DNA from: an uncultured Woeseiaceae bacterium
GTDB taxonomy: Bacteria; Pseudomonadota; Gammaproteobacteria; Woeseiales; Woeseiaceae
Direction of reading: 5' to 3'
Length of the DNA: 6,746 nucleotides
Assembly: GCA_947259435.1 (NCBI GenBank)
Contig: CAMYMP010000003.1
Span: 1 to 6,746, forward strand
The notes beneath the pieces were generated by a model that was not told the origin of the DNA, searched no databases, and saw only the letters and a program-made list of their open reading frames with translations. Both the position numbers and the translations under genes were made by a program. Shown here in pieces: positions 1 through 6,243 of this stretch; position 1 is the first letter of the stretch; every line of letters starts with the position of its first letter.

Positions 1-20
1 GAGGGGAGAATAATAAGGTG
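1..20 (+). promoter_or_regulatory. Ribosome binding site and GTG start of the iron-sulfur protein gene
   Basis: A purine-rich Shine-Dalgarno stretch, GAGGGGAG at 1-8, lies 9 nt before the GTG at 18-20. This supports GTG as the start codon. The window begins here, so the promoter and any upstream gene are not visible. Confidence 0.6.
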
Positions 21-671
21 TCGGACAGCAAGATCACAAAATACGGTGGCAAAAGCGCAGAGGTTTCCTGGCACGGCGGTCTATGCATTCATATCGGCGA
101 GTGTGGCCGGGCGAAAGGGGAATTGTTCATCGGCGGCCGTCAGCCGTGGTGTCAACCCGATGTCGCTGGCGAAGATGAGGTTCAGGAAGTCATCATGCGC
201 TGCCCGACCGGAGCGTTGACGGTCGAGTTTGCTGACGGTTCGCGCCCCGAAACGGCGGACCCCAAAAATACGATCAGCGTTGCCTATAACGGACCGTTGT
301 TCGTTCGTGGCCAACTCGAGATCGATGGAGCTCCATCCGATGCGCCCGGGTTGAAGTTCCGGGCCGCACTGTGTCGCTGCGGGCAGTCGAAAAACAAGCC
401 TTTTTGCGATAACAGTCACGAGGAAGCGGGGTTTCGCGACTACGGTGCTGTCGGCGAAACCGGCGAGCCTAATACCGAGTCGGGCGGTCCTTTGGCGATC
501 AAGGCTGTGAAAGATGGGCCATTAATTGTCAAAGGCAACGTCACGATCTCCGGCGGCAGCGGCCGGACCTCCTGGAGTGGCAAGCAGGTTGCGCTTTGTC
601 GCTGTGGCGCATCGGCCAACAAACCGTTTTGCGACGGTAGCCATAAGAAAGTCGGTTTCACGAGCGACTAG
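18..671 (+). CDS. Iron-sulfur protein: divergent 4Fe-4S mono-cluster domain plus two CDGSH domains
   Basis: This 217-residue soluble protein probably binds three iron-sulfur clusters. Residues about 8-75 resemble the divergent 4Fe-4S mono-cluster domain (Fer4_19, YjdI type), with cysteines at 23, 29, 45 and 62, the last in a CPTGAL motif. Two CDGSH (mitoNEET-type) 2Fe-2S motifs follow. The first has C119, C121, C130 and H134 (core PFCDNSH, with Asn replacing the usual Gly). The second has C194, C196, C205 and H209 (core PFCDGSH). Each shows the family spacing C-x-C-x2-S-x3-P-x-C-D-x-S-H, with 3 Cys and 1 His as ligands. No signal peptide or membrane segment is seen, so it is probably cytoplasmic. 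From the family, electron transfer, redox sensing or cluster transfer are plausible; the partner is unknown. The start is GTG with a good ribosome site 9 nt upstream. The cupin lipoprotein gene follows after 46 bp on the same strand. Confidence 0.9.
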   Translation: MSDSKITKYGGKSAEVSWHGGLCIHIGECGRAKGELFIGGRQPWCQPDVAGEDEVQEVIMRCPTGALTVEFADGSRPETADPKNTISVAYNGPLFVRGQLEIDGAPSDAPGLKFRAALCRCGQSKNKPFCDNSHEEAGFRDYGAVGETGEPNTESGGPLAIKAVKDGPLIVKGNVTISGGSGRTSWSGKQVALCRCGASANKPFCDGSHKKVGFTSD

Positions 672-717
672 GCTGCGCCCTGCAATTTTGAGCATAAATC
701 ACTACTTAGGTTGCGAG

Positions 718-1119
718 ATGTTGATTGGTTTTGTTCGAAAGTTCGGCGGCACGGCCAGGCCGCTTGCGCTTGCCGCGAGTCTAACAATGCTTGGAGCGTG
801 CACGGCGCAATCGACAATTCCTGATCCCCTGGAAGCGGGCTGGAACGGCGCGCCGGTTTGCGAAAAATTACATGAAGACTCGAATCACAGAATTCTCAGG
901 TGTTCGTTCCCACCTGACGTGGGGCACGAGCGCCATTTTCATGACCGGCATTTCGGGTACGCAATCGCAGGTGGCCGTATGGAAATTAAGGATTCACGCG
1001 GGACTCGCGAGGTGGACCTTGCTGCGGGCAGCAGTTTTGCCAGTGACGGCGTAGCTTGGCACGAAGTTATTAATGTTGGTGATTCGACGACGGTCTATCT
1101 TATTGTTGAACCAAAATAA
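718..1119 (+). CDS. Small cupin-fold lipoprotein
   Basis: This 133-residue protein begins with a basic N-terminus and a hydrophobic stretch (about 15-27), ending in a lipobox LGAC with Cys28. It is therefore predicted to be a lipoprotein processed by signal peptidase II and tethered to a membrane facing the periplasm. The mature part looks like a single cupin domain. A histidine-rich first motif has H70, H73, H75 and H78, followed by a GYAIAGG turn. A second motif has GVAWHEV with H115. These histidines are the likely metal ligands. Substrate and activity cannot be read from sequence. The frame is open back to 526, but that stretch overlaps the iron-sulfur gene and would bury the signal peptide, so I chose the ATG at 718. 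The ribosome site is weak (TTAGG at 706-710). No promoter or terminator is evident in the 46-bp gap, so co-transcription with the upstream gene is possible. Confidence 0.82.
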   Translation: MLIGFVRKFGGTARPLALAASLTMLGACTAQSTIPDPLEAGWNGAPVCEKLHEDSNHRILRCSFPPDVGHERHFHDRHFGYAIAGGRMEIKDSRGTREVDLAAGSSFASDGVAWHEVINVGDSTTVYLIVEPK

Positions 1120-1139
1120 CAGTACGCGGACTTCACGGT

Positions 1140-1523
1140 CTAAATCTTACTGACCAGTTCTTTTATATACTCGCTACGCAGAGAAATATCTTCTTCCAGC
1201 AAACGTAGTTCTTCAAGAATTTCGCCAGCGATATTTTGTGCGTTTCCTTTTGCGTCCAGGATGCTCTTCAACTCCTCGATCGCCACGCGAAACGCCGGAT
1301 TGCTTTCCATAACCGCTGCGGCCTCACCCGCGCCACTGGCGGACTGAACTGTCTTCTGAATGCGAGGAAACTTGTACGTCCTGGTCATAGGCAATATTGA
1401 GCTTTTCGGACGATCGTAGACAATCCTGAGAACATCGGTATAGCCAATGCTATTAATTGAGAAACTGTCAATTTGCTCGGGGTGCAGGACACCCATTTCG
1501 AACAAGGTTGGATAAGTTTTCAT
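1140..1523 (-). CDS. yaeH: DUF3461 (UPF0325, YaeH-like) conserved protein
   Basis: This 127-residue cytoplasmic protein matches the DUF3461/YaeH family. It shows the family pattern MGVLHPEQID near the N-terminus, VLRIVYDR around 31-38, the basic segment TYKFPRIQKTV (49-59), and an acidic C-terminal helix rich in Glu and Leu (about 82-125, possibly coiled coil). From memory, E. coli YaeH is 128 residues with the same order (LGITNPEEID, DILKIYF, KYPRQRKTV). The biochemical function of the family is not established. The frame stays open to a GTG at 1574, but I prefer the ATG at 1521-1523: it gives the family length and N-terminus, and the likely transcription start (about 1577) would leave almost no leader for the GTG. 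The ribosome site is weak (GAAAAG just before ATG). The stop codon lies 20 bp from the convergent cupin lipoprotein gene. The DUF1697 gene lies upstream on the same strand. Confidence 0.88.
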   Translation of the reverse strand: MKTYPTLFEMGVLHPEQIDSFSINSIGYTDVLRIVYDRPKSSILPMTRTYKFPRIQKTVQSASGAGEAAAVMESNPAFRVAIEELKSILDAKGNAQNIAGEILEELRLLEEDISLRSEYIKELVSKI

Positions 1524-1583
1524 CTTTTCAATAAATCTCGTGAGGGTTGGTTCGGTCGCTGATGGAGTATCCACTGATTCGGC

Positions 1584-1612
1584 ATTATGCCTGAAATTGA
1601 CAGCGCTGTCAT
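1584..1612 (-). promoter_or_regulatory. Candidate sigma-70 promoter for the DUF3461 gene
   Basis: On the minus strand, a -35 box ATGACA (1607-1612, 5 of 6 to consensus) and a -10 box CATAAT (1584-1589, 5 of 6) are separated by exactly 17 nt. Transcription would start near 1577, giving a leader of about 54 nt to the ATG at 1523. Inferred from sequence only. Confidence 0.6.
1598..1611. promoter_or_regulatory. Perfect 14-bp palindrome, candidate operator
   Basis: TGACAGCGCTGTCA reads identically on both strands. It covers five of the six -35 bases and part of the spacer of the DUF3461 promoter. A dimeric repressor bound here would block RNA polymerase. The regulator is not identified, and no regulator gene lies nearby. 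Confidence 0.45.
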
Positions 1613-1651
1613 AACTAAGTGGCAGTCAATCGAGTCCGCAACCCATAGCGC

Positions 1652-2194
1652 TTATTCAATGGTTGCCGCCAACTCTGCCAGTTTTGTGACCGTGCGCCAG
1701 TTCCGTGCCGTCGTGTTCATGCGAAACGCTCTGTCGATGCCTTTGGCAAATTTTGATCGGGCGACCCCGTCAGGAGCGTGCAGATAGAGGCAACTGCCGA
1801 TGACCGTAAAAGACTCTGATTCGGATAAAAGATGCTCATCGTCACGAACCTGTGACTTCAGAGGCGGCCCGTCGAGAAAACACAGGTGAAGGGACTTCGG
1901 TTCCGACGCGGCATGCGGATACGGATTGGAGGCGATTGCGGTCCTGAGCGCGCCGGCCTTTATCAGTTGAATTGCGGGCCGAAATCCATGCACGGTTTCG
2001 ATCGCTTTACCGATAGCGTCTCCAAATTTGTCCACCGATTTAATTCGGGCTTTGAACACAACATTGCCACTCTGAATGTAGGTCTTTATCGACTCGCAGT
2101 CAGCAAACTCAAATATCTGTGAGAGGCTTTTCATCGGCAGGCGATTATGCCCACCGACGTTGATTCCCCGAAGTAGCGCGATCCACGTTTTCAT
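1652..2194 (-). CDS. DUF1697 family protein
   Basis: This 180-residue soluble protein carries the hallmarks of the DUF1697 family. These are the opening WIALLRGINVGG (4-15), the LPMKSL segment (19-24), IQSGNVVF (40-47), a central ASNPYP (88-93), YLHAPDGVARSKF (137-149) and the C-terminal TTARNWRTVTKL (161-172). Length is normal for the family, so it looks intact. Family function is uncharacterised; I assign none. The start ATG at 2192-2194 begins right at the family's conserved N-terminus. There is little Shine-Dalgarno signal before it. A TGGTATGCT on the minus strand (extended -10-like, 2201-2209) ends 6 nt before the ATG, which would give a leaderless or nearly leaderless message if real; this is weak evidence. 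It lies upstream of the DUF3461 gene (128-bp gap, which has its own promoter) and is divergent from DUF3422. Confidence 0.9.
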   Translation of the reverse strand: MKTWIALLRGINVGGHNRLPMKSLSQIFEFADCESIKTYIQSGNVVFKARIKSVDKFGDAIGKAIETVHGFRPAIQLIKAGALRTAIASNPYPHAASEPKSLHLCFLDGPPLKSQVRDDEHLLSESESFTVIGSCLYLHAPDGVARSKFAKGIDRAFRMNTTARNWRTVTKLAELAATIE

Positions 2195-2239
2195 GGGGTC
2201 AGCATACCACCGGCGGTTGCGTCCTCGATCGGCCGCGGC

Positions 2240-2250
2240 TGACCCAAAGC
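2240..2250 (+). repeat. Possible degenerate copy of the CCCAAAGC intergenic repeat
   Basis: TGACCCAAAGC lies in the 127-bp divergent gap between the DUF1697 and DUF3422 genes. It shares the GACCCAAAG core with the copy at 6569-6596 and CCCAAAGC with the copy at 3739-3766. The flanking stem is not well preserved, so this may be chance. Confidence 0.25.
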
Positions 2251-2321
2251 GCTCCTTAAGTACTTCCCAGAATTGACCGAGTCTTACGACGTGAGAAGAT
2301 CATCGCCGATGACAGGGACTG

Positions 2322-3674
2322 ATGGTGAACGAAAGAACTGAAATGAAAAAACCGGATGGGTTCCGGCACAGCAACCTGGTTAACCGCCTGGAAACGCACC
2401 CGCTGCGGAATCTGCTCCACGAAGAAGTTCACGCGCGGCCCCCACCGCTCATCAGTACGCCCATCAGCGTGTCGCACGTCGTCTTCCTGGCTGACGAGCG
2501 CGGGCTGGACGAGAGCTTCGAGCATGTCGGCAACCTGGCCAGGCGGTTTAGCGCGAACGTCCCGGATTCGCAGGCGAGCTGTTACTACGGGCAGCTGGGC
2601 GGGTTCGAGCTGCGGGTGGAAAGACACACCGAGTTCTGCGGCTATACCTTTATCCGGACAGGCGTTGCGGACCCGCCATTCGCTGAATCCGCCCTGTCGC
2701 TGGTGCCGGATGATTGGCTGGAGAAGATACCAGGGGTCTTTCTCGCGGGTGTGCACGTGGTGATGGAGACCGGTTCACCTCCGGAGCCTTTCGGGCCGGT
2801 TCTCGCGGCCGGGTTCGAGGGTCAATCCTTTGTTGGGAGCCATGTGGTCGATGACAAGGCGGTAGTCTGGACCAGCTTTCGTCTGCACAGCGATGGCTTT
2901 GGTCGGTTTTTGGTTTACAACCGCAGTCTCAGCGATTTCCAGACCGGGCGCACTCTGCAGCGGCTGCTGGATCTCGAAACATACCGTCTCCTGGCGTTGC
3001 TGGCACTGCCCGACGCCAAGGACATCGGACCAAGGGCCGCACGCCTGGATAAGGAGCTGTCGGCGATCATGGACCAGTTCTCCGGGCTTCGCAGTACGGA
3101 GGACGAATACCGGCTGCTTAGCGAGCTCACCAATCTTGCCGCAACCGTAGAGCAATACCGGGCGAACACCAACTACCGGTTCGCGGCTACGCGCGCCTAC
3201 CAAAGCCTGGTGGCGGCCGTTCTCACGGAGTTGCGCGAGGAGAAGTTCCCCGGCATGTCGACAATGACGAAATTCCTCGAACGACGCCTGTTGCCCGCCA
3301 TGCGGACCTGTCAAGCGGTTGAGAACCAGCTCGAGAGCCTGTCACGTCGAATCGATCGGGCCATTGACCTGTTGCGTGCCCGGGTGGATGTCACGCTCGA
3401 ATCGCAGAACCAGAAGGTACTCGCGCAAATGAATCGGCGCAGCCAGCTGCAACTGAGATTGCAGCAAACCGTCGAGGGTCTCTCGGTCGCTGCGATCAGC
3501 TACTACATGGTCGGACTTACCAGATACGGTCTGGAAGCAGGACAGGCGGCCGGCTGGCCTGTCGATCCAATAATCGGTACCGGGGTTACCGTCCCTATCG
3601 TCGTTATTGGTGTTTGGTGGCTGGTGCGGCGCATCAGGCGAGGAATATCGACGGAGGACCGGCCATCTGACTAG
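2322..3674 (+). CDS. DUF3422 family membrane protein
   Basis: This 450-residue protein has the features of the proteobacterial DUF3422 family. The N-terminal part contains the conserved LLHEEVHARPP (31-41), SHVVFLADE (51-59) and a mixed alpha/beta domain to about 210. From about 210 to 385 it is largely helical, and 327-385 is rich in Leu/Gln/Arg heptad-like sequence, probably coiled coil. It ends with two hydrophobic helices (about 386-401 and 420-436) around a short loop, then a basic tail RRIRRG. Both ends are thus likely cytoplasmic. No function is established for the family. The long helix plus two terminal membrane helices recalls CorA-type transporters, but no GMN motif is present. The ATG at 2322 follows AGGG (2314-2317) by 4 nt; an alternative ATG lies at 2343. 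A weak promoter-like TTGACC (2273-2278) with GATCAT (2298-2303) has a long 19-nt spacer. Downstream is a 112-bp gap without a clear terminator. Confidence 0.88.
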   Translation: MVNERTEMKKPDGFRHSNLVNRLETHPLRNLLHEEVHARPPPLISTPISVSHVVFLADERGLDESFEHVGNLARRFSANVPDSQASCYYGQLGGFELRVERHTEFCGYTFIRTGVADPPFAESALSLVPDDWLEKIPGVFLAGVHVVMETGSPPEPFGPVLAAGFEGQSFVGSHVVDDKAVVWTSFRLHSDGFGRFLVYNRSLSDFQTGRTLQRLLDLETYRLLALLALPDAKDIGPRAARLDKELSAIMDQFSGLRSTEDEYRLLSELTNLAATVEQYRANTNYRFAATRAYQSLVAAVLTELREEKFPGMSTMTKFLERRLLPAMRTCQAVENQLESLSRRIDRAIDLLRARVDVTLESQNQKVLAQMNRRSQLQLRLQQTVEGLSVAAISYYMVGLTRYGLEAGQAAGWPVDPIIGTGVTVPIVVIGVWWLVRRIRRGISTEDRPSD

Positions 3675-3738
3675 AGGCAGTCTTAAAAGTACGCTCGAAC
3701 GAGAAGACAGTCGCGGGCCAGGTGATAAACTGCCGATT

Positions 3739-3766
3739 GACTGCTACTAACCCAAAGCAGACGGTC
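3739..3766 (+). repeat. Short intergenic hairpin repeat, copy A
   Basis: This 28-nt stretch matches 6569-6596 at 22 of 28 positions, sharing CTGCTA, ACCCAAAG and the ends. Inside it, CTGCT (3741-3745) pairs with AGCAG (3756-3760) around a 10-nt loop. It lies 20 bp upstream of the 74-residue gene. I regard it as one member of a REP-like intergenic family. Confidence 0.55.
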
Positions 3767-3786
3767 ATCCCATCTGTGGTTCAAAC

Positions 3787-4011
3787 ATGAAAGTAAAAGT
3801 CGAAAGAAAGTCTGACCAAGAAATTCGTAGGGCGTATCCGATCGCGGGCCGATTGCCGAATTGGTACTTCAGGACTACGGAAACCTCTAACAACGCATGG
3901 CTTGTCGAGGGCAGCGACGTTTGGGGAAAAACCGTATCTCGCCAAGGCGGAGATCCGGACGAGTTGATTGCTGAATGCATCAAGTATGCAAAGAGCGTCA
4001 AATCTCTGTGA
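3787..4011 (+). CDS. Small conserved-looking protein of unknown function
   Basis: This is a 74-residue soluble protein that I cannot place in a named family. It begins with a basic stretch (MKVKVERKS), has a hydrophobic-aromatic centre with LPNWYFRTTETSNNAWLVEG (23-42), then DVWGKTVSRQG (44-54), and ends in a short helix (DPDELIAECIKYAK, 56-69). Three tryptophans (W26, W38, W46) and the dense pattern of aromatic and polar residues look like a compact folded domain, not a chance frame. There is no signal peptide or membrane segment. The ribosome site upstream of ATG 3787 is poor, so the start is less certain; no better upstream ATG or GTG is apparent. The gene stands alone between DUF3422 and the convergent Sel1 gene. 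It is flanked on both sides by short hairpin repeats (3739-3766 and 4020-4045), which may help insulate or terminate its transcript. Confidence 0.68.
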   Translation: MKVKVERKSDQEIRRAYPIAGRLPNWYFRTTETSNNAWLVEGSDVWGKTVSRQGGDPDELIAECIKYAKSVKSL

Positions 4012-4019
4012 CGACGAGC

Positions 4020-4045
4020 GGCTGCTTCTGGCCGACTGAGCAGAA
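4020..4045 (-). repeat. Short intergenic hairpin repeat, copy C (inverted relative to copy A)
   Basis: CTGCT (4022-4026) pairs with AGCAG (4039-4043) around TCTGGCCGACTG. The pattern resembles the reverse complement of copy A, with the same 5-bp stem and a GG-containing loop. It starts 9 bp after the stop codon of the 74-residue gene. It lies in the 82-bp convergent gap before the Sel1 gene, where it could act as a modest bidirectional transcription barrier. There is no T-run, so it is not a classical terminator. Confidence 0.4.
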
Positions 4046-4093
4046 TGCTAATACGCGAACAAACGCTAAGCTGCACTGCAAGGTGCCTCCCCT

Positions 4094-6235
4094 CTAGTTC
4101 CTGCTGGCTATTTCAGCCTTGAGCTTGGCGCGCGCTTGTCTTAGTCGCGATTCTACCCACGCGAAATGATTGTAATTGTCCCGATCCAAATCCCAGCCAT
4201 AGCGATTGTCGTTCGCAGCCGCTAGTGTCGCTTCGTAGAGCGCCACCGCCTTGGCTAGATCCTTAGCCACGCCTTTCTTGCCATCTTCGTAACGGAAAGC
4301 GAGTTCCTTCGAGGCATCAAACTGGTGGTTCTCAACAGCCAGCCGCAGCATTCGCAACGCCGCTGAGTGATTGATCTCATTGGGGAGGCCGCGCTCGTAA
4401 ATTTGTACCAACCGCCAGGCGGCATCACCATGACCCAGTCTGGCTGCCTTGTTGAGGCGTTCGATGGCCTCAGCACGGCGGCGGCTGCCGTGACCCGACA
4501 GTAATTGTAAGGCGAATTGATAATGAGAGGCCGCATCCGATTTGCCACCCAGTTGTTCCAACTGTGGTCTTGCCAATAGCGTGCCACCGGCGTTCTTTTC
4601 AATTCGGTCGATGTAAGCAAGATCCCGCTTGAGCTGCCGGGTTCTAGACTGGGAGGCCTCATCCGAGCGGTGTCGATACATCTTCAGCAGCGCCTCAATC
4701 CAGCGACGACTCTCCAGGTAGTCTAGTGGATAGCCCTGCTGCCCGCTAAAATATCCGGCGCGAACCCGCTCCATTGCATCCACCTCGCCCGCATTTGCGG
4801 CGCTCAGCTGCATGCGATTTGCAGCGTCGAGGTCCTTCACGATGCCGTCCGACCCAGTTCGCAAACCCAGCATCAGTTCTTGCTGAACAGCTTTGTCCCC
4901 AGAATCCGCCAGCAACTGCATTAGCTGCATGCCACGCGCCTTTACACCTTCACCAGGCCAGCGACTACGCAGATATCGTTCGGCCAGCAACTTCATAATC
5001 GCCGGGTCATCGTTCTTCAATCCAAGCGCCCAGCTGTCTACCTCTGCAACTCGCGCAGCGTAAAAGGCTTGGTCGTGACCTATTTTCAGTTCGTCTTTTG
5101 AGGGCTCACCCTCGTCCACCAAATCGACATAAAGAGCCCGTGCTTGCACCAGATCTGCTGGATACCCCATGCTGCCGTCGCTGTAGTGCTGCGCAAGTTG
5201 CGCTGTTGCATCGCGCGAGCCTTGTTGTACCGCCCGCTCGAGTTGAGCCTGGTAAGCAGCAAGCTGCCCTTTGGATTGTCCCTGGTTCGCCGCCACATAT
5301 AGCTGTGCGAGCCTTTTTATCTGCGCTGGTTGGTAATCGTTTTGTGCGGCTCGTTGCAGCCAATCATTCGCCTGCGCAAGATTCTCGGGGTCACCGGAAC
5401 GCGCCAACCTTCGGTACAAACGGTATTGCAGCGCGCCATCACCCGCTTCTGCACCTTTGCGAACCCAACGTGCTCTGTCGTCACCAGAAGCGTATCCAAC
5501 CATCCAGGTGATCGCTTCGACATTGCCTTGCCGGGCTGCTTGCTCATACCAGTAATTCGCCTCGCGGCCACCTACTCTGGCAACGCAGACTTGTGCAGTT
5601 GCAACACCCAGCCCGGCCAACGGTCGACAGATAAAGAGCGGATGGCCGCGATAGCCGATCGCTAACAGCGCTACAGCGCCAAGCACCGCAAACGCGGGTT
5701 TACGGTATCGTTCAGCAACAACGAAGAACGGATGATTGGCAGCCGTAAACTGGGTAACGAAAAGCAGCGCCAATAGTCCGTGCAACGCAACCCAGTAGGC
5801 TTTGATACCAGTGATGCTGGCTTCCAACCCAAATTCATTGACCAACCCCCACAAATCGGAGCTGGACGACCCGTTATGACCACCAGAGGAATAGATGGGC
5901 CGGTAAACGCTCAGCAGCAGTGACACGACAATGACTGCGAGAAGAAACAGGCTAACGATCTTCGGGAGCCGAAGTAGCCCTCGAGACAGCAGCCATGCGA
6001 GCAGCCATCCAATCCCCAGATAAAGCAGACCCGGCACCAGCGCCATCAGCGTAAAGATCACTGCCCCCGGGGTTACCTGTGGAAGGGTCGCCAGGACGAA
6101 GGCGAAAAACGCAACCACAGGCGCGGTGCCACCGGCCACAGGCGTAAGCCACAGAGCGGGAATCGTGTGTATAAATGTCAGCAGCAGCAGCCATCGCGCG
6201 CAGCGATTCTGAAAATCTGTAGCAGTGGATGCCAT
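4094..6235 (-). CDS. Polytopic membrane protein with large Sel1/TPR-like repeat domain
   Basis: This 713-residue protein has two parts. The N-terminal 195 residues are strongly hydrophobic, with about six membrane segments (roughly 13-31, 38-54, 57-82, 91-110, 146-164, 180-195). A Ser/Gly-rich loop (115-126, with four consecutive Ser) separates the fourth and fifth. From about 222 to 670 there is a helical solenoid of Sel1-like repeats, recognised by A-x-x-W/Y-x-x-x-A-A-x-x-G. Examples are NYWYEQAARQGN (227-238), NDWLQRAAQND (290-300), RMLRLAVENH (628-637) and GVAKDLAKAVALYEA (655-669). Several units have the G/D-x-x-x-D-L/Y turn typical of Sel1 proteins (GYPADL, GIVKDL, GYPLDY, GVAKDL). Such solenoids usually bind proteins, so a scaffold or assembly role at the inner membrane is an inference. 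Basic loops (85-92, 175-180) suggest the solenoid is on the periplasmic side, but topology is uncertain. The ATG at 6235 follows CAGGCG by about 9 nt. Confidence 0.87.
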   Translation of the reverse strand: MASTATDFQNRCARWLLLLTFIHTIPALWLTPVAGGTAPVVAFFAFVLATLPQVTPGAVIFTLMALVPGLLYLGIGWLLAWLLSRGLLRLPKIVSLFLLAVIVVSLLLSVYRPIYSSGGHNGSSSSDLWGLVNEFGLEASITGIKAYWVALHGLLALLFVTQFTAANHPFFVVAERYRKPAFAVLGAVALLAIGYRGHPLFICRPLAGLGVATAQVCVARVGGREANYWYEQAARQGNVEAITWMVGYASGDDRARWVRKGAEAGDGALQYRLYRRLARSGDPENLAQANDWLQRAAQNDYQPAQIKRLAQLYVAANQGQSKGQLAAYQAQLERAVQQGSRDATAQLAQHYSDGSMGYPADLVQARALYVDLVDEGEPSKDELKIGHDQAFYAARVAEVDSWALGLKNDDPAIMKLLAERYLRSRWPGEGVKARGMQLMQLLADSGDKAVQQELMLGLRTGSDGIVKDLDAANRMQLSAANAGEVDAMERVRAGYFSGQQGYPLDYLESRRWIEALLKMYRHRSDEASQSRTRQLKRDLAYIDRIEKNAGGTLLARPQLEQLGGKSDAASHYQFALQLLSGHGSRRRAEAIERLNKAARLGHGDAAWRLVQIYERGLPNEINHSAALRMLRLAVENHQFDASKELAFRYEDGKKGVAKDLAKAVALYEATLAAANDNRYGWDLDRDNYNHFAWVESRLRQARAKLKAEIASRN

Positions 6236-6243
6236 TGCGATGC

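Noticed and set aside
526..717. Upstream extension of the cupin lipoprotein to a start at 526
   Set aside because: It overlaps the iron-sulfur gene in another frame and would place 64 Arg/Ala-rich residues before a clear lipoprotein signal peptide. The ATG at 718 fits the signal peptide.
1120..1139. Terminator between the convergent cupin and DUF3461 genes
   Set aside because: No stem-loop with a T-run is visible in the 20-bp gap or just beside it.
2256..2756. 166-codon minus-strand open frame
   Set aside because: It lies antisense to the conserved N-terminal half of DUF3422 and has no recognisable domain. Long antisense frames are common in GC-rich genes.
2775..3314. 179-codon minus-strand open frame
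   Set aside because: It is antisense to DUF3422, with low-complexity Gln/Arg/Gly-rich composition and no family resemblance.
3675..3720. Possible terminator after DUF3422
   Set aside because: GTCTT and AAGAC can pair loosely around a small CTCG/CGAG stem, but the stem is bulged and no T-run follows.
5098..5511. 137-codon plus-strand open frame
   Set aside because: It lies antisense within the Sel1 repeat region and is rich in Arg, His, Pro and Ala, as expected of a shadow frame.
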